DNA of 64,000 nt from the NCBI GenBank assembly GCA_020746995.1, contig JAGPXD010000001.1, positions 2,046,001 through 2,110,000 on the forward strand, given 5' to 3'. Numbering within the stretch: the stretch's first letter is position 1; every line of letters starts with the position of its first letter. This DNA is from Plectosphaerella cucumerina (taxonomy: Eukaryota; Ascomycota; Sordariomycetes; Glomerellales; Plectosphaerellaceae). The notes below the pieces were generated by a model. The model searched no databases. It was not told where the DNA came from and saw only the letters and a list, made by a program, of their open reading frames with translations. The position numbers and the translations under genes are program-made. This document shows positions 23,401 through 35,046 of this stretch, piece after piece.

Positions 23401-26400
23401 GCGACGAACAGACAACCGATCCCTGTCCTGGGCCTAGCCAGGTGGACAGGCGAGCGGACGGACAGATGAAAAGACACACCCAAAAAAACAGAACACCCGC
23501 TCACCGGCCTCATCGTGAAGGGGGTGCGCCCCTCAGACCGTCGGACGTCTGTCCGTCTGTCCATTTGGCTGGCCAAGTCGCCTTTCTACCCCCGCTGCCC
23601 CCCAAGTCCCGGGGGCTGGCTGCAGCTGCGTCTACGTCTGCGTCTGCATCTGCGTCGGACCTGGCCCTGCCCTGCCCTCCCCTGGCTCTACCGACAGAGA
23701 GGAGACCTGGCCTTGACTTTCAGGGTACGTACCAGTACTTCCGGCTCACCTCAAGCCATACCCATGCCGCCATACACCAGCCGCTGCAGCCGGTGAGGAG
23801 TCCCTGCCAGGGCGCTCCTTGGAAACAACGCACCAGGCTTCAAGCTTCACACCTTCCGGGCCAACCCTGGGTCGCTTCTTCCCGTACACAGCAGCACGAA
23901 AATCCCCTGACAGCTCCGCCGCTCGCATCAATGGCGTCGATCAGTGATCACTACGAGCACCTCTCTGGCCCCTCCACGCGCACACACACACGCGCGCAAG
24001 CTCCCACGCACACCGCGAGTGTGGGCACAGACTTGCCGCCTCCTGCCCGAGCCATGACCGCGCCGCGTCTCTGCAGCAGGAATTTTCGTCTTTGCTCCAG
24101 TTTACTCTTTGACCGACCAGGATAGCCCGCTGAGACTCTGTACTGTTCGTTCCCACTGCCCCGGCTGCTGGGACGGTCCCGATCATCTGAGGCAGACCAT
24201 CTACCGCCCGCCACCCTCATCCTCGGTTAGGCTGCCCTCCCAAGTCGTCATGATCGACAACAAAGATGCCCGCAGGTGCCGAGATCAGCCTGCCCCTTGT
24301 TGTGGTGATGCTCTGGTCCAGCATCTCCGTCTGGAAAACCCATCCTTCGGATCACAACAGGCCGGCCTGTGTCTGGAAGCTGTTGGCAGCGCCCAGGCGT
24401 ATTAACAGTGTTCAATAATAGGCCCACGCAACCAATACAGCGCATTTCGAACTTCGTTCAGCCTTACGATACGGCCTCCTACCCCCCCTCCTCGCCGACT
24501 TCTCTACAGGCCTCCGGAGCCCGGAAGACGACGCCCGACCCGGGTGACCTGTCTCACCCTGCGAAGAACCGCCATGACTGGCCTCGACTGGCCTCGACGG
24601 AGCGGGGCCGCTCGTAGGCCACGCTTTTTGTGTTGCTTTTCTCGTCTGTTGGCGTGACTGCGACGCCTGTGCCGACTGCCAATGCGGCCCCCGTCCCCCG
24701 ACCACCCACTTCGAGGCCTCGCCTTCACCGATTATGCCACCAGTACTTCCCAAAATTGCCCAGCCAATCGGGAGGCCATGGTTGAGATGGCCACCTTTCG
24801 CAAACGGGCCGGGACCACTCTGCTTGACCTGGCGGTGAACTCCCTCCAGTCGGTGTTCCGAACGTATCCTGATGCGTTGCCCGACGGGAGCCTCACGAAC
24901 AAACGGGAGGGGGATTCGTCCGGGAAACAGCCCGAAAATACAGGAAGGAGGACGCTCGCCCCCATTGGCTATGCACGCCCGCGTCGATGGCGCTGCGTTT
25001 CCAGCGTCCTGTTGGTTCCAACCAGAGGAGGTCTTCCGATGGCCAGCACCCCTGTGCCTCATCAGATCGGAAGACGCATCCGTAGAGATTGGCCGAACAG
25101 GCCCCCCGGCAAATGTCGTTGGTGGATGGTGTCGTTCCTTTGCACTCTGCGGACCCGACGCCCGGCCCAGAAGCCCGTCAGTCTGCTTGTCACTTCTCAC
25201 GAGACAAGGGCTCGCGCCTTTTGGAACTAGAAAGTCGGCCGCTCAAGGGTTCGTTCACACACACAAGCCAGCTGTCCAGCCAGTCCTGCGATGGCCTAGG
25301 CCTGCCGAGGCTGGTTGCCTTGGCCTTGGCATGGCATTTGCTCCGTTGTGATATTCTCCTGACCACCGAAGCACCCCTGTCCCGTCTCCTGCAGTTCGCA
25401 CAGCACAATAGCAAGATCGGCACGCCTCATTCGGGTGGGTTGGACAAGTTGCGCCGTCCACGTCACTGTCGGGCCCTTCAGGCGGCCAAACATCGGCGCC
25501 ACGAGCACCGGAATGAACTACGACGAGGGCTTCGTGCCACGCATATCTGTCGACGATGAGTTGTCAGGCCGATAATGCAGTCGTGGCGTGCCCATGAATG
25601 CTGCTGCCTGCTGTCACTCGCACGAATGGAATTCGATACCAACAAGACATTTGGGAAGAGAGCCTTGACCGACTTGGTTGCCGGGCTTTTCGAACCGTCG
25701 TATGAGGACTTTGTGCAGCTGCTGTATCCTTATGATGTGAACGCGTAAGTACGGGTTTGCTCCAAAAGCAAGATACACTCAAGAGCAAGGCGCCACAGAA
25801 AACCCCCTCGCCTCGTTTCCCTACCTTGCTTGGCACGCACATCTGTTGAGGGTCGCATTTTGGCCCGCCCTCGCCACACCTCTGGCCACCATGATCGCAT
25901 CCTCATGCGTTTGCCCATCCTCCAGGGAGATGGATCGTGGTCTGATTGCGGAAGGTCTCTACATTGCAAGTCATCGGGGTTCTCGCCGCCTCCCCGAGAC
26001 TATGACTGAGTGCCAAGCCACAAAACTCAATCTGGGAGCAGGTTGACTATCGAGGGACTCTTACCATTGCCCCGGGTCCTTTAGTGTGTTTTTGACTATT
26101 GTTGGAGAAGTGGCGGCCGTGGCGTGCAGAGTCTCTGGAGCAAGAGGAGGAATTGCGATCGAAGCGATTCTCGGGCTTCTGGTGATGGAAGAGACATTTG
26201 TCTGTTCACCCACTAGAAATCTCGAATTTGGATTGTAGACGGCAAATTTGAAGCTGTCGGACTGATGGGAGATCTGCATGTTTTCCCGTTCTCTCATTTC
26301 GTGGCGTTGGGCTTGGGCGTCGTTATCCCTGGAGGAGGCTTCTCGTGCGAGTCAGAAGCTTCACGAGGCTTGACACTTTCCGCGATCAATTCAATTCCTT

Positions 26401-27754
26401 TCTCCTTGAATCCATGGATTCGTTAGATCTAAAAGATTTTTCTAATATGCGTATCGGTGATGGAATTGGCGCTTGTCTGGGTCATCATGATAAATGGTTT
26501 TGATGCAGAAAACTCCGTGAGTTCTTGAACCTCGCGAAGTCGTCGAGCGTGGCGACGTGAACCCTGCGACGGACATATTACCATGACGGAGTCACTTACA
26601 ATTGAGCTCTCGCTGTAATGGACGGGTAATTGAAGCGTTAAGGCCAAAATTGCAGCAAGAGAATGCTTCGCCGGCACCGACGCCTGATCCTGACACTGGA
26701 CTTGGACGCATTTTTCCCCTTCACGGTACCGATTAAGTCCTCCGGGGCATGTGCCCAGACCTGACACCCTTTAAATCCGAGACTCGAAACCAGACGACCA
26801 AGATATCGGTCTAGACGCATGTGCTGGCAGTAGAGAAGGTTGATCAATCGCGAAGTCGGGAGGGGGCCGGCCTTGGGCCTGCGACGAAACACGTCAATTG
26901 AGAAGAGCAACGGATCCAGAAAACCACCCAGCTAGTTTTATCGCCTCATAACAGCTCTAAATGCCTGAGATATTGATTTCCATTATTTCAAGATTTCATT
27001 TTTCGGGCGACGGGTCGAACGAACTTTGAGAATGTGGCTCGCTGGTGATTGGCCTTTGCTCGAGCCTTCCATTTCATTCCTCGTGAACATCACCAGAATA
27101 CAGAGCAATGACGAGATGTAATTAATACAGGTTCCATGAAGATGTTGAAGCAGCCAGAGCTGTGTTGTAGCCCTAGGTGGTATGTGCCGCGGTGTTGATG
27201 AACCTGATGACGACCTTGTTCCCAAAGTCCCTCCGGCAGACAGACCTCTTCCATCAAAATCCCAAGCATATCGCCGCTGGCCCGTGGACACGATCACGTC
27301 GCAGATTTTGTCCTTGCATGCTTTCATCTCGACTACTGCGTCCCTTGTGCGGTTGAAGAAAACACCGCCGCGACGGCTTCTGAGCAGCTCGCTTCGACGC
27401 CAATGGGACCTGTGGCAGCCACCTGGTTCACTGACCAGCTGCGCAAAACAAAATCCGAAAGAGCGAGTGACAAGTCAGCTGGATGAAGGTTGCAGATACA
27501 CTGGCGATGATTATGTGGTAATTCCTGCGCTCTTCTGGCGAGGTTGCCATCGATGTCTCCAGTTTTCCGCGATGTCGTCCTCTGCCCCGATGTGACATGC
27601 ATCGATTCGCCCTAAGCACAAGCAGTCAATTACATCGGACGATATGGATTCCAGCTCGCTGTAGCATTTATGATTTGTGCTTAGCTGGAGGGATTTTCCA
27701 GAACATCTGTCCTGTCTGAAATAACCTGTTGTATTCCTCCGAGGATTCCGCTCG
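20402..27754. other. Gene-poor region downstream of vib-1-like gene
   Basis: About 7.4 kb without a gene I can support. The first few hundred bases form the 3' UTR of the vib-1-like gene. It holds a pentamer tract of TTGCG/TTGCA units at about 21309-21342 and a CGTCTG/CATCTG hexamer tract at about 23628-23652. Around 26,050-27,700 the sequence becomes visibly richer in A/T than its surroundings. Minus-strand frames there (for example 26,061-26,297 and 26,638-26,910) have less biased composition but no domain and no clear splice partners, so I leave them out. Confidence 0.5.
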
Positions 27755-29508
27755 CTACCGCCTGCGCCAAATGGCGTCCGACATGCGGACGACCTGGCAC
27801 ATCTCAACGGCGTCATGCACGCGCACGACGTCAGCACCGCCCGCGACGGCAGCGGCAACGGTGGCTGCGGTGCCCCAGATGCGCTCCTCGGGCTTGGGCA
27901 CGCCGGTGATGCGGCCAATGAAGCTTTTGCGGCTCGAGCCGACGAGCCACGGCAGACCCTCAAGGCCAGGCCAGGACCGGAGCTCTTCCAGGCCACTCAG
28001 AACCTCGAGGTTCTGCTCTCCGACCTTTGCGAAGCCCAGTCCAGGGTCGAGGACGATACGCCAGCGGCGGATGCCGGCAGCCTCGGCAGCGGCAACGCGC
28101 TGGAGCAGTTCCTTGGCAATGGTGGCGACGATGCCGCCTTCCTCGGACGGGTATTCGTTGAGGGAGCTCATGGTCTGAGGGGTGCCGCGCATGTGCATGA
28201 GGCAGACGGTGACGCCGAGCCGGGCAACGGTGGGGAGCATGTCCGGGTCGAGCAGGCCGGCGGAGATGTCGTTGACAAAGTCCGCGCCGGCGGCGACGGC
28301 GGCTTCGGCCACGGCGGCGCGGTAGGTGTCTACGCTGATGGGGATGGAGCGGAGCTCTGGGACGGAGCGGATGAGGTGGATGGTGGGAACGACGCGGGAG
28401 AGCTCCTCCTCCACGGAGACCTCGGGGCGGCCTGGGGCGGAGGATTGGCCGCCGACGTCGATCATGGTGGCGCCGGCGCGGACGGCGGCGAGGAGGGTCT
28501 CGGGGAGGGAGGAGGAGGTGTGGACGCCGCCGTCGGAGAAGGAGTCGGGGGTGATGTTGACGATGGCCATGACGTGGGTCTTTCGCGTGGGCGTGAGGGC
28601 TGTGATGGTGTTGGCGGCGGAGACTGAGGGGGCGGAGCAGATGGGGGTCAGGGGCGAGAGGGGCTTGGGGTTCGGGGGGAGCTCGTGGAGGTAGTCGAGG
28701 GTGAGCTTCCAGGGGTTGGAGGGGTAGATTGGCTTTCCGGGGATGAGTCTGGCGATGTTAGTTGTGGTTTATATGAGAGGGAAGAGGGGCACATACTCGG
28801 CCAGGGGCCTCAGGACAAACTCCCGCTCTGGGATGCCGATGTGAGGAACCTTGAGCCTCTCGTGATCGATGGTCTCATTGCCGTACATGAGGATATCGAG
28901 GTCGATGTTCCTCGGGCCCTTGTCGATGAGCTTCTCACGGCCCAGGGTCCTCTCAATGTCCTGCAGGGCATCCAGGAGGGCCAATGGCTCGAGGGTGGTC
29001 TCTACCTACAACAGGGTCAGACTAAGATCATATCTTGGACAGGGGGAACACACCTCACAGGCTCCGTTGACGAACCTGTCCTGCTCAAGGACATACATGG
29101 GTTCCGTCTCCCACAAGCTGCTCGTGCGCTTGACTCGAATACCCCGGGCGTCCATCTCGCGGCAGGCCTTCTCGATCCAGCCAACGCGGTCACCCAGGTT
29201 GCTGCCGAGGGCGACATACGCGGTGGTCGGGCCCCGGGGGCGGGGGTGGCCGATGACTTGCATCCGCAGGAGGAGCATGAGCCGCAGGCGGCGCGGGTCT
29301 GCTGGTGCTGTTGCGCTGCCATGGCGGGGCAGCGGCGGAGGGGGTTCAGCGCGGAGCTAGTAGGGAGAACTCGAGGACGCGCCGTGGTGAGTGTCCGTGT
29401 CTGGGTCGGGTTGATGAAGAGGCGCGTGAGGGTAGAAGTAGGCGACCAGTGCGATGAGGCCCAGCCCCGTTGCAGAGTTGAGGCTCCGAAGGTGGTGATG
29501 GGTCTCAT
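27755..29508 (-). CDS. fol1: Bifunctional HPPK-DHPS folate synthesis enzyme with mitochondrial-type presequence
   Basis: Makes 7,8-dihydropteroate in two steps: pyrophosphorylation of 6-hydroxymethyl-dihydropterin (HPPK), then condensation with p-aminobenzoate (DHPS). Exons are 29054-29508, 28797-29005 and 27755-28748. HPPK shows TTAYVALGSNLGDRVGWIEK, SSLWETEPMYV and the signature GPRNIDLDILMYGNE. DHPS shows NITPDSFSDGG, SVDTYRAAV, DPGLGFAK, GSSRKSFIGRITG and VRVHDAVEMC. No dihydroneopterin aldolase domain is present, so it is HPPK-DHPS rather than the yeast trifunctional form. The first 60-odd residues (STLQRGWASSHWSPTSTLTR; TRTLTTARPRV) look like a mitochondrial presequence and lie in a different frame from HPPK: one base appears missing in the G/C run near 29229-29251. 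If that is real, translation could start at the ATG of 29278 or 29263. The sulfonamide-loop motif is GGQSSAPG instead of GG.STRPG. Confidence 0.88.
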
Positions 29509-30951
29509 TGCGACCCCCCCTTTTTTTTAGTGACTTGGGAGTCGTGCTTTTGCTTCTTTTGATTTTTTTTAAACCGCGCCGCCGCCCCGTTCAATGAATG
29601 GCCCAGCAGCAAATGGAGTCGGTTCCTCCGGGGGTGAGTCGGGGGATTGACCATGAATGTGAATGAGTAAGCAAAGTTCGAGGTCACGTGTCTGAGGAGG
29701 CGTTCGCGGGCACTTGATTGTCGGGGAGCACGACATGATGTGAAGGGGGAGAATGCGGTGAACCGTGATGATGTTTGAGGTGCATAGCTTACTGTCAGTA
29801 GCACTCACATTGTCGGCTTGTGGAATTAATTATAAGGTAATTGGTTCGAGTTTTCCCGATGATGGCTTTTTTGGAGATATATCTCCAGGTAGGCTGCGCC
29901 GTCACAAGCCAACTTCAAGGCCTCAATTGTGGCGTCACTGTCGGGTGGTATTAATAGGACTGTCCTCCCACGGCCTTTACTCACCAAGACTCTCTCACTT
30001 CACTTTCACCCACCGATAAAACACCATGGACACCTTTTCTTGCCCGACCGATATCGCTCACTCTAAAGCGACGACAATCACGTTCACCGTGGAGTCCGAC
30101 CGACTTCTACATCCAGGGGTTGGACTCCACGGTGAACGTGATTGTCGTCGCTTTAGAGTGAGCAATGACGGTGGGACAAGTGAAGGTGTCCATGATGTTT
30201 TGACGGTGGGTTCAAATATCATGCTTACCGTAGTCACGGAGGGGTCGGTAGAAGTTGCTGTGACCTCCATGTCTGATCGGCCGAGGTGCCATGGACTGGC
30301 CTTTTGCGTACCGTTGCAGCCGAGCCACTCGGCATCTCAAACTCGAACCCATGCCGCCCTCTCACTTATCTGATCTGATCTAGCCTGAGCCCGACCCCTC
30401 AGGGCGCAGCCAACGGCAACGACATGACGAGCGTGGATGCGCCTTTGGGCGACTCTCCCCCAACCAGACCGCTATGTCGGCGGATCCGGGGTACAGGTGG
30501 TGTCCAGGTCGATGTCCGATCCCTAACAGACCACCACGTTGACCTGACTACCCGCTGTTAGGGGCGAGCCTCGGCATCTTGCCACGGTGCCCCTCCGCAA
30601 TCCGGGGTTCGGTCGCTCTACCCTGAAATGGAATAGCGCCCCTCTCACAGGTGAACCTCGGCTCGGCTCCTTGCGGTTGTTCTCAGAGCGTCAGCGTCAG
30701 CGATTCCTACAATTTGTGGGGGACCCTGGGGCCCAAAGCGAGTGGTGCCGGCCGGTCGCTCCTCCTCTTGCGGTCGTCGAAACGTCTTTAAGCCCGTGAC
30801 AACGACCTCTTTCCTCCTCCCACTTCTCTCCTTCCTCCCCCTCCCACCAACTCTCACCCATCCCATCTCCAACCTGCCTTGTCCTGTCCTGTCCTGTTTT
30901 TCCAATTCCGTGATACCCTCTTCTATTCCACAAACACACATCGCAGACAAG
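29509..30951. other. Divergent intergenic region, folate gene to NMO gene
   Basis: About 1.4 kb between the divergent starts of the folate gene (-) and the nitronate monooxygenase-like gene (+). It contains a T/A-rich run around 29521-29575 close to the folate gene start, the large inverted repeat described separately at 30008-30211, and a CT-rich leader with CCTGT tandems (about 30,810-30,905) before the NMO start. A 115-codon open frame at 30026-30373 runs through the hairpin and is not called as a gene. Confidence 0.6.
30008..30211. repeat. Long inverted repeat with 42-bp perfect arms
   Basis: Bases 30056-30097 and 30122-30163 are exact reverse complements (42 of 42), separated by a 24-base spacer. 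Similarity continues outward on both sides at about 77% over the next 43 bases and then briefly to about 30008 and 30211. Each arm, read outward to inward, begins with an ATG (30026 on +, 30193 on -) followed by the same short reading frame, MDTF[S/T]CPT[D/V]IAHSK. Most differences between the arms fall at third codon positions. No target-site duplication or transposase was found. It could form a stable hairpin in DNA or RNA. Confidence 0.85.
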
Positions 30952-32233
30952 ATGGCTTCTCCGCGTAAGTGCTTCCCGCCCTCTCCTGTCACATGCGAAC
31001 TGCCGACTCGTCGCACGTCGCACACCACCACCAACCCCCCTCTGGCCACATTGCTAATGCGCCTGCCCATTCGACAGAGCAGATCCGTACCCCCATCACC
31101 GAGATGTTCGGCATCAAGCACCCCGTGCTGCTGGCCGGCATGAACGTCGCTGCCGGCCCCAAGCTGGCTGCTGCCGTCAGCAACGCCGGCGGTCTCGGCG
31201 TCATCGGTGGTGTTGGCTACACTCCCGACATGCTCAAGGACCAGATCGCGGAGCTCAAGGAGCACCTTACCGACAAGAACGCTCCCTTCGGCGTTGATCT
31301 GCTCCTCCCCCAGGTCGGCGGCAACGCGCGCAAGACCAAGTACGTTTCCCCCCCTACTGCACGATCCTGCCAAACAGCCGCTGACGTGGCCGCTCCAGCT
31401 ACGACTACACAAAGGGCAAGCTCGGCGAGCTGGTCGACATTGTCATCGAGTCCGGTGCCAAGGTCTTCGTCTCCGCCGTCGGTGTCCCCCCCAAGGCCAT
31501 TGTCGACAAGCTGCACTCCGCTGGTGTCCTCTACATGAACATGATCGGCCACCCCAAGCACGTCAAGAAGTGCCTCGACCTCGGCGTCGACATCATCTGC
31601 GCCCAGGGCGGTGAGGGTGGCGGTCACACCGGTGACGTGCCCACGACCGTCCTGATTCCCGCCGTCGTCGACCTGTGCAAGGGCCACAAGTCCCCCGTCA
31701 CCGGCCAGCCCGTCCAGGTTGTCGCTGCCGGCGGTATCCACAACGGTCAGCTCCTGGCCGCCTCTCTCATGATGGGTGCCAGCGCCGTCTGGGTCGGCAC
31801 CCGCTTCATCCTCACCGACGAGGCCGGCGCTCCCGAGTCGCACAAGGAGGCCGTCCGCACCGCCGGCCACGACGACAACATCCGCACCATCATCTTCACC
31901 GGTCGCCCCATGCGCGTCCGCAACAACCCTTACATCAACAACTGGGAGACCGAGCGCCAGCAGGAGATGAAGGAGCTGGCCGCCAAGGGCACCATCCCCT
32001 ACGAGGCCGATCTTGAGAAGCTTATGGCCGAGCAGGACGCCAAGGAGGAGCGCGGCGAGAAGGTCGACGATGACGATGCCGCCGACGCCATCGACCAGTT
32101 CCGCCCCTTCCTCATGGGCAAGGCCGCCGCCGTTGTCAACGAGCAGAAGTCGGCAAAGGCCGTCGTCGACGAGTTCGTCAACGACGCCGTTGCCTGGATC
32201 AACAAGGGCAAGGCCATGACGGCGAAGCTGTGA
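30952..32233 (+). CDS. Nitronate monooxygenase / 2-nitropropane dioxygenase-like FMN enzyme
   Basis: Predicted 369-residue flavoenzyme. Exons 30952-30964 (only MASP plus one base), 31078-31339 and 31399-32233 close in frame with GT...AG introns of 113 and 59 bases. The family uses FMN in a TIM barrel to oxidise alkyl nitronates such as propionate-3-nitronate. Visible features: TPITEMFGIKHPVLLAGMN at the N-terminus, the glycine-rich NAGGLGVIGGVGYTPDML, CAQGGEGGGHTGDVPTTVLI containing the GGHTG segment with the candidate catalytic His, and the FMN-phosphate binding loop VVAAGGIHNGQLLAASLMMG followed by GASAVWVGTRFILTDEA. The C-terminal helix region is highly charged. There is no signal peptide, so it is probably cytosolic or peroxisome-associated; no clear PTS1 (it ends TAKL). 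It faces the folate gene divergently. Confidence 0.9.
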
Positions 32234-32825
32234 GGAGGACATGTTTGGAATTACGAGACGAGGAGCAGCATTAGACGCGCGAGGCTGGGACAGGCGTCCT
32301 CGAACGCCCGTCGCGAACGCGTCCATCTGGCAGATGGCGGTCCAGCGTCTTGCCTTTTGTATTTTACAACATTTGCACCAGCATATCTGTGAGCATGGTG
32401 GTTGGATCTGGAAATGAATCGTTATGAATCTTGGAAAGCAATTGCTCCGAATCGTGTACTCTGCTTGGCGCTTTCACATGTGAAAGAGGCGAGGCTCAGG
32501 GCGCAGCTCCGGCCGGAAAAGTCCCGATGACCCGTCTGATTCAGAGCCGCTGTCGCGTGAGAAGAGTCTGTCCACTCAGCGATAAGCAGAGGCAAGGATG
32601 CATGCTGCAACGAAACGCATGCACGAGTCGATTCATCATTGCCCACGTGCGAGCGCCGCGTGAACTCCCAAAAGTCTTGAATCGTGTTTCACTCTATTGA
32701 TCCCCTCCCGTCCCGTCCCCGTCTTGCCAGCCTCTGCTTTTGCCGTGCCGCTCGTATTCGAGCACCATGTGAAGAAGCCCTACTCCGGTCCCATGCCTAT
32801 GCCGCCGTTCATCATACCTCCCCCC
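32234..32825. other. Convergent intergenic region
   Basis: This gap lies between the stop codons of the NMO-like gene (+) and the ArfGAP gene (-), so it should contain both 3' UTRs. The sequence is of mixed composition, and I see no open frame or RNA structure of note. Confidence 0.6.
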
Positions 32826-34576
32826 TTAGTTGCCGAGGTACGACCGGATGGCGTTCTGCAGCTTTCCGCTGACCTCGCCGGCCATGGAGGACAGGTTCTC
32901 GAGGTCGTCGCCGGCGGTGATGCCGAACCGGCGGACAAAGTCCTTGGCGGCCGTCTCGAGGTCGCCGTACTCCTCGGGGGCCTCCTCCTCGGGCCTGCCG
33001 AAGTAGGCGTTGGACGAGATGGCCGTGGCGCCCTCGAAGCCCTGGAGGCGGCCCTTGGCCTCGGCCTGCGCGTTGGGGTCGAAGGCGCCCTTGCCGAAGA
33101 ACTCGTCTGAGGAGATGCCCTTTTGGGCGCCGAACTTGGTGCGCGCGTACTTTTCGTCGTCGTCTGGGGGAGGTGGGTTAGCATGGAAGGGAAGGTTTGA
33201 GGGAGTGAATGGGAACGTACCCTCAGCGGCGGACTTGATGGGCCCGACGGAGCCGAAACCGCCGGTGGCGGCCTTCTTGGGCGCCGGCTTGGCTCCTCCG
33301 ACCTGGCCGAAGCCCAGGCGGGCGACGCCCATGCCCAGACGCTCGACCTCGGCGTTGGATTTCTGCCTGGTGTGGCTGGAGGATCCGTAGCCGCCCTTGG
33401 GGCTCACGGGGGTCGGGGAGATGACGGAGGCGCCGTCGGCGGCGGAGCCCTTCTTGGCCGAGACGACGTCCTCGGCGTCCGGGTCGTAGCCGAGCTTCTC
33501 GATGCGCTCGGCCTCCTCCTTTGCCTTCTTCTCGGCCTCGTCGAAATCGATGAGGTCGGCCGTGACCTTCTTCGCGCCCAGCTTGGGGACCTTTTTGGCA
33601 CCGAGGACGTTGGCCTTGCGGGGCCCGCCGGCGGCGCCGGTCTTGCGGAGGGCGGCGGAGGAGGTGATGCGGCTCGCGGGAGGCGGCTTGTTCTCCCCGT
33701 CGGGCTTGGAGAGGGGCGAGGCGGACCGCGCGATGATGTCCTTGGCGGCACCGTTGTTGGGGCCGGCGAGGGGGGACGCTGTCCGGCCGACGATGGGGGG
33801 TGTGCTGGTCCGCGAGATGGGCGGCGTAGGCTTCTTGATGGTGGGCTTGTCCCAGGAGGAGAAGAAGTCGTCTTCGTCGCCGGCGGGGGTGCTCTCGTCG
33901 CCGATGACGACGTCGGTGAGGATGACCTCGCCCGGGAACCTGCGTGATGCCATGTCAGACTGGCGCCAAAGATAAGGGAGCAGAGATCTCGCGCTTCCAA
34001 ACGTACTCGTTAGCATCCCGGGCCGCCCGCCTCTTCAGTTCCTCCTTGTACTTGGTGGCTGCGCTGGACTGGTACTTGGTCTTGGGGTCCTTGCTGTTCA
34101 GGGCCGCGCTGCCGCCGTTCTGCTGGAAAAACTTGGTCGCCGACTCGTTACCGCCCACCTTCATCACCCGCAGCTGTTCCCATTGCCATTCTGGAGAGAG
34201 AGTGTGTAAGCCTGGACGTCCTGCTATCATCGAGCGCAGCGCATGCGGTAGCCGCGGCGGGGCAGGACGTACGGTCAAGGTTCGTGGAGCGGACGAAGGA
34301 GATGTGGACACCGAGGTTGCGGTGGTTGGAGGAGCAGTCGAGGCACAGGTAGATGCCGAAGGGAACGGATGTCCAGGTCGGGTACTTTGCGCCGCAGTCG
34401 AAGCAGACCTGTGAGGGAGGACAGACGAGAGTCAGCGGCCTGTGTTCCACCGTCCGCCGTCCAGAGAGTCCGAGGAAAGGGGTGGTGGAGGGAGTGGGAC
34501 TCGCCTTGTTAGGACCCTGGGACTTAAGCTGCTCGAAGAGCTTGAGCGACTGCTGCTTGGACGCCAGGGCGCTCAT
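32826..34576 (-). CDS. ArfGAP of the Glo3/ArfGAP2-3 type
   Basis: GTPase-activating protein for Arf1, acting in COPI vesicle transport between Golgi and ER. Five exons (34505-34576, 34273-34408, 34007-34190, 33221-33939, 32826-33163) give 482 residues in one frame. The first intron has a GC donor (AAG|GCGAGT), the rest GT. The ArfGAP zinc finger is C26-x2-C29-x16-C46-x2-C49 (VCFDCGAKYPTWTSVPFG, YLCLDCSS), followed by NHRNLGVHISFVRSTNLDQW with the catalytic arginine (about R54). The middle is Ser/Pro/Lys-rich. The C-terminus carries Glo3-type motifs: KGISSDEFFGKGAFDPNAQ, TAISSNAYFGRPEEEAPEEY and a final amphipathic helix (LENLSSMAGEVSGKLQNAIR), typical of the Glo3 regulatory motif and ALPS-like membrane-curvature segment. 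Length and motifs favour Glo3 over Gcs1. Confidence 0.9.
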
Positions 34577-35046
34577 CTTGGCGAGGTTGTATCGGGCGCG
34601 CGCACAGTGGTGAGGGTGTGACGGGGTGGGAGATGTGCGCGATGCGCTCGAGAGAGTTGTTCCTGGGGGTGGTTGAGGGAGGCGTGGCAGCGAGGGATAA
34701 GATGCTGGCTTAGATCTGAGGGTGAGTTCCCAAGTCGGGTTCCGTGTCCAAAAGTTCAGGAGGCTCAGGTTCCCACTGGATTGGTTCTTGGAGCCCACGG
34801 CGGTGAAGTGGGGGCGGCCATTAGAGGAGCGCTAAGCCGGTTGCGGCTTGGGCTGTTCGTGCCCCGCTAGCCATGGCGGTCAACATCGGCAGAATGGTAT
34901 TCTGTGCCCGCCGCCCTAGGAAAGAGCTTCGGTTAGCTCTCTCTGGGGGTGATGCCTGGATGTCAACCACCCGCAACCAGAGACGAATCCCAAGCGTCAT
35001 TGCTCGTGAATTCGAGCCGTACAATGGCCGACGCCCGACAGCCAGG
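34577..35046. other. Divergent promoter, ArfGAP to Tim21
   Basis: About 470 bases between the start of the ArfGAP gene (-) and that of tim21 (+). An in-frame ATG upstream of tim21 at 34873 would add 58 residues of basic sequence. I regard 35047 as the start because a good mitochondrial presequence begins there. No other feature seen. Confidence 0.55.

Noticed and set aside
27815..28627. 270-codon frame antisense to the DHPS domain
   Set aside because: Gly/Asp-rich shadow of the folate gene.
30026..30373. 115-codon frame starting MDTFSCPTDIAHSK
   Set aside because: Runs through both arms and spacer of the inverted repeat, so its second half is the antisense of its first; no leader or domain. 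Kept only as part of the repeat.
31217..32326. 369-codon frame antisense to the NMO-like gene
   Set aside because: Mirror of strong codon bias in the real gene; Val/Asp/Gly-rich shadow translation.
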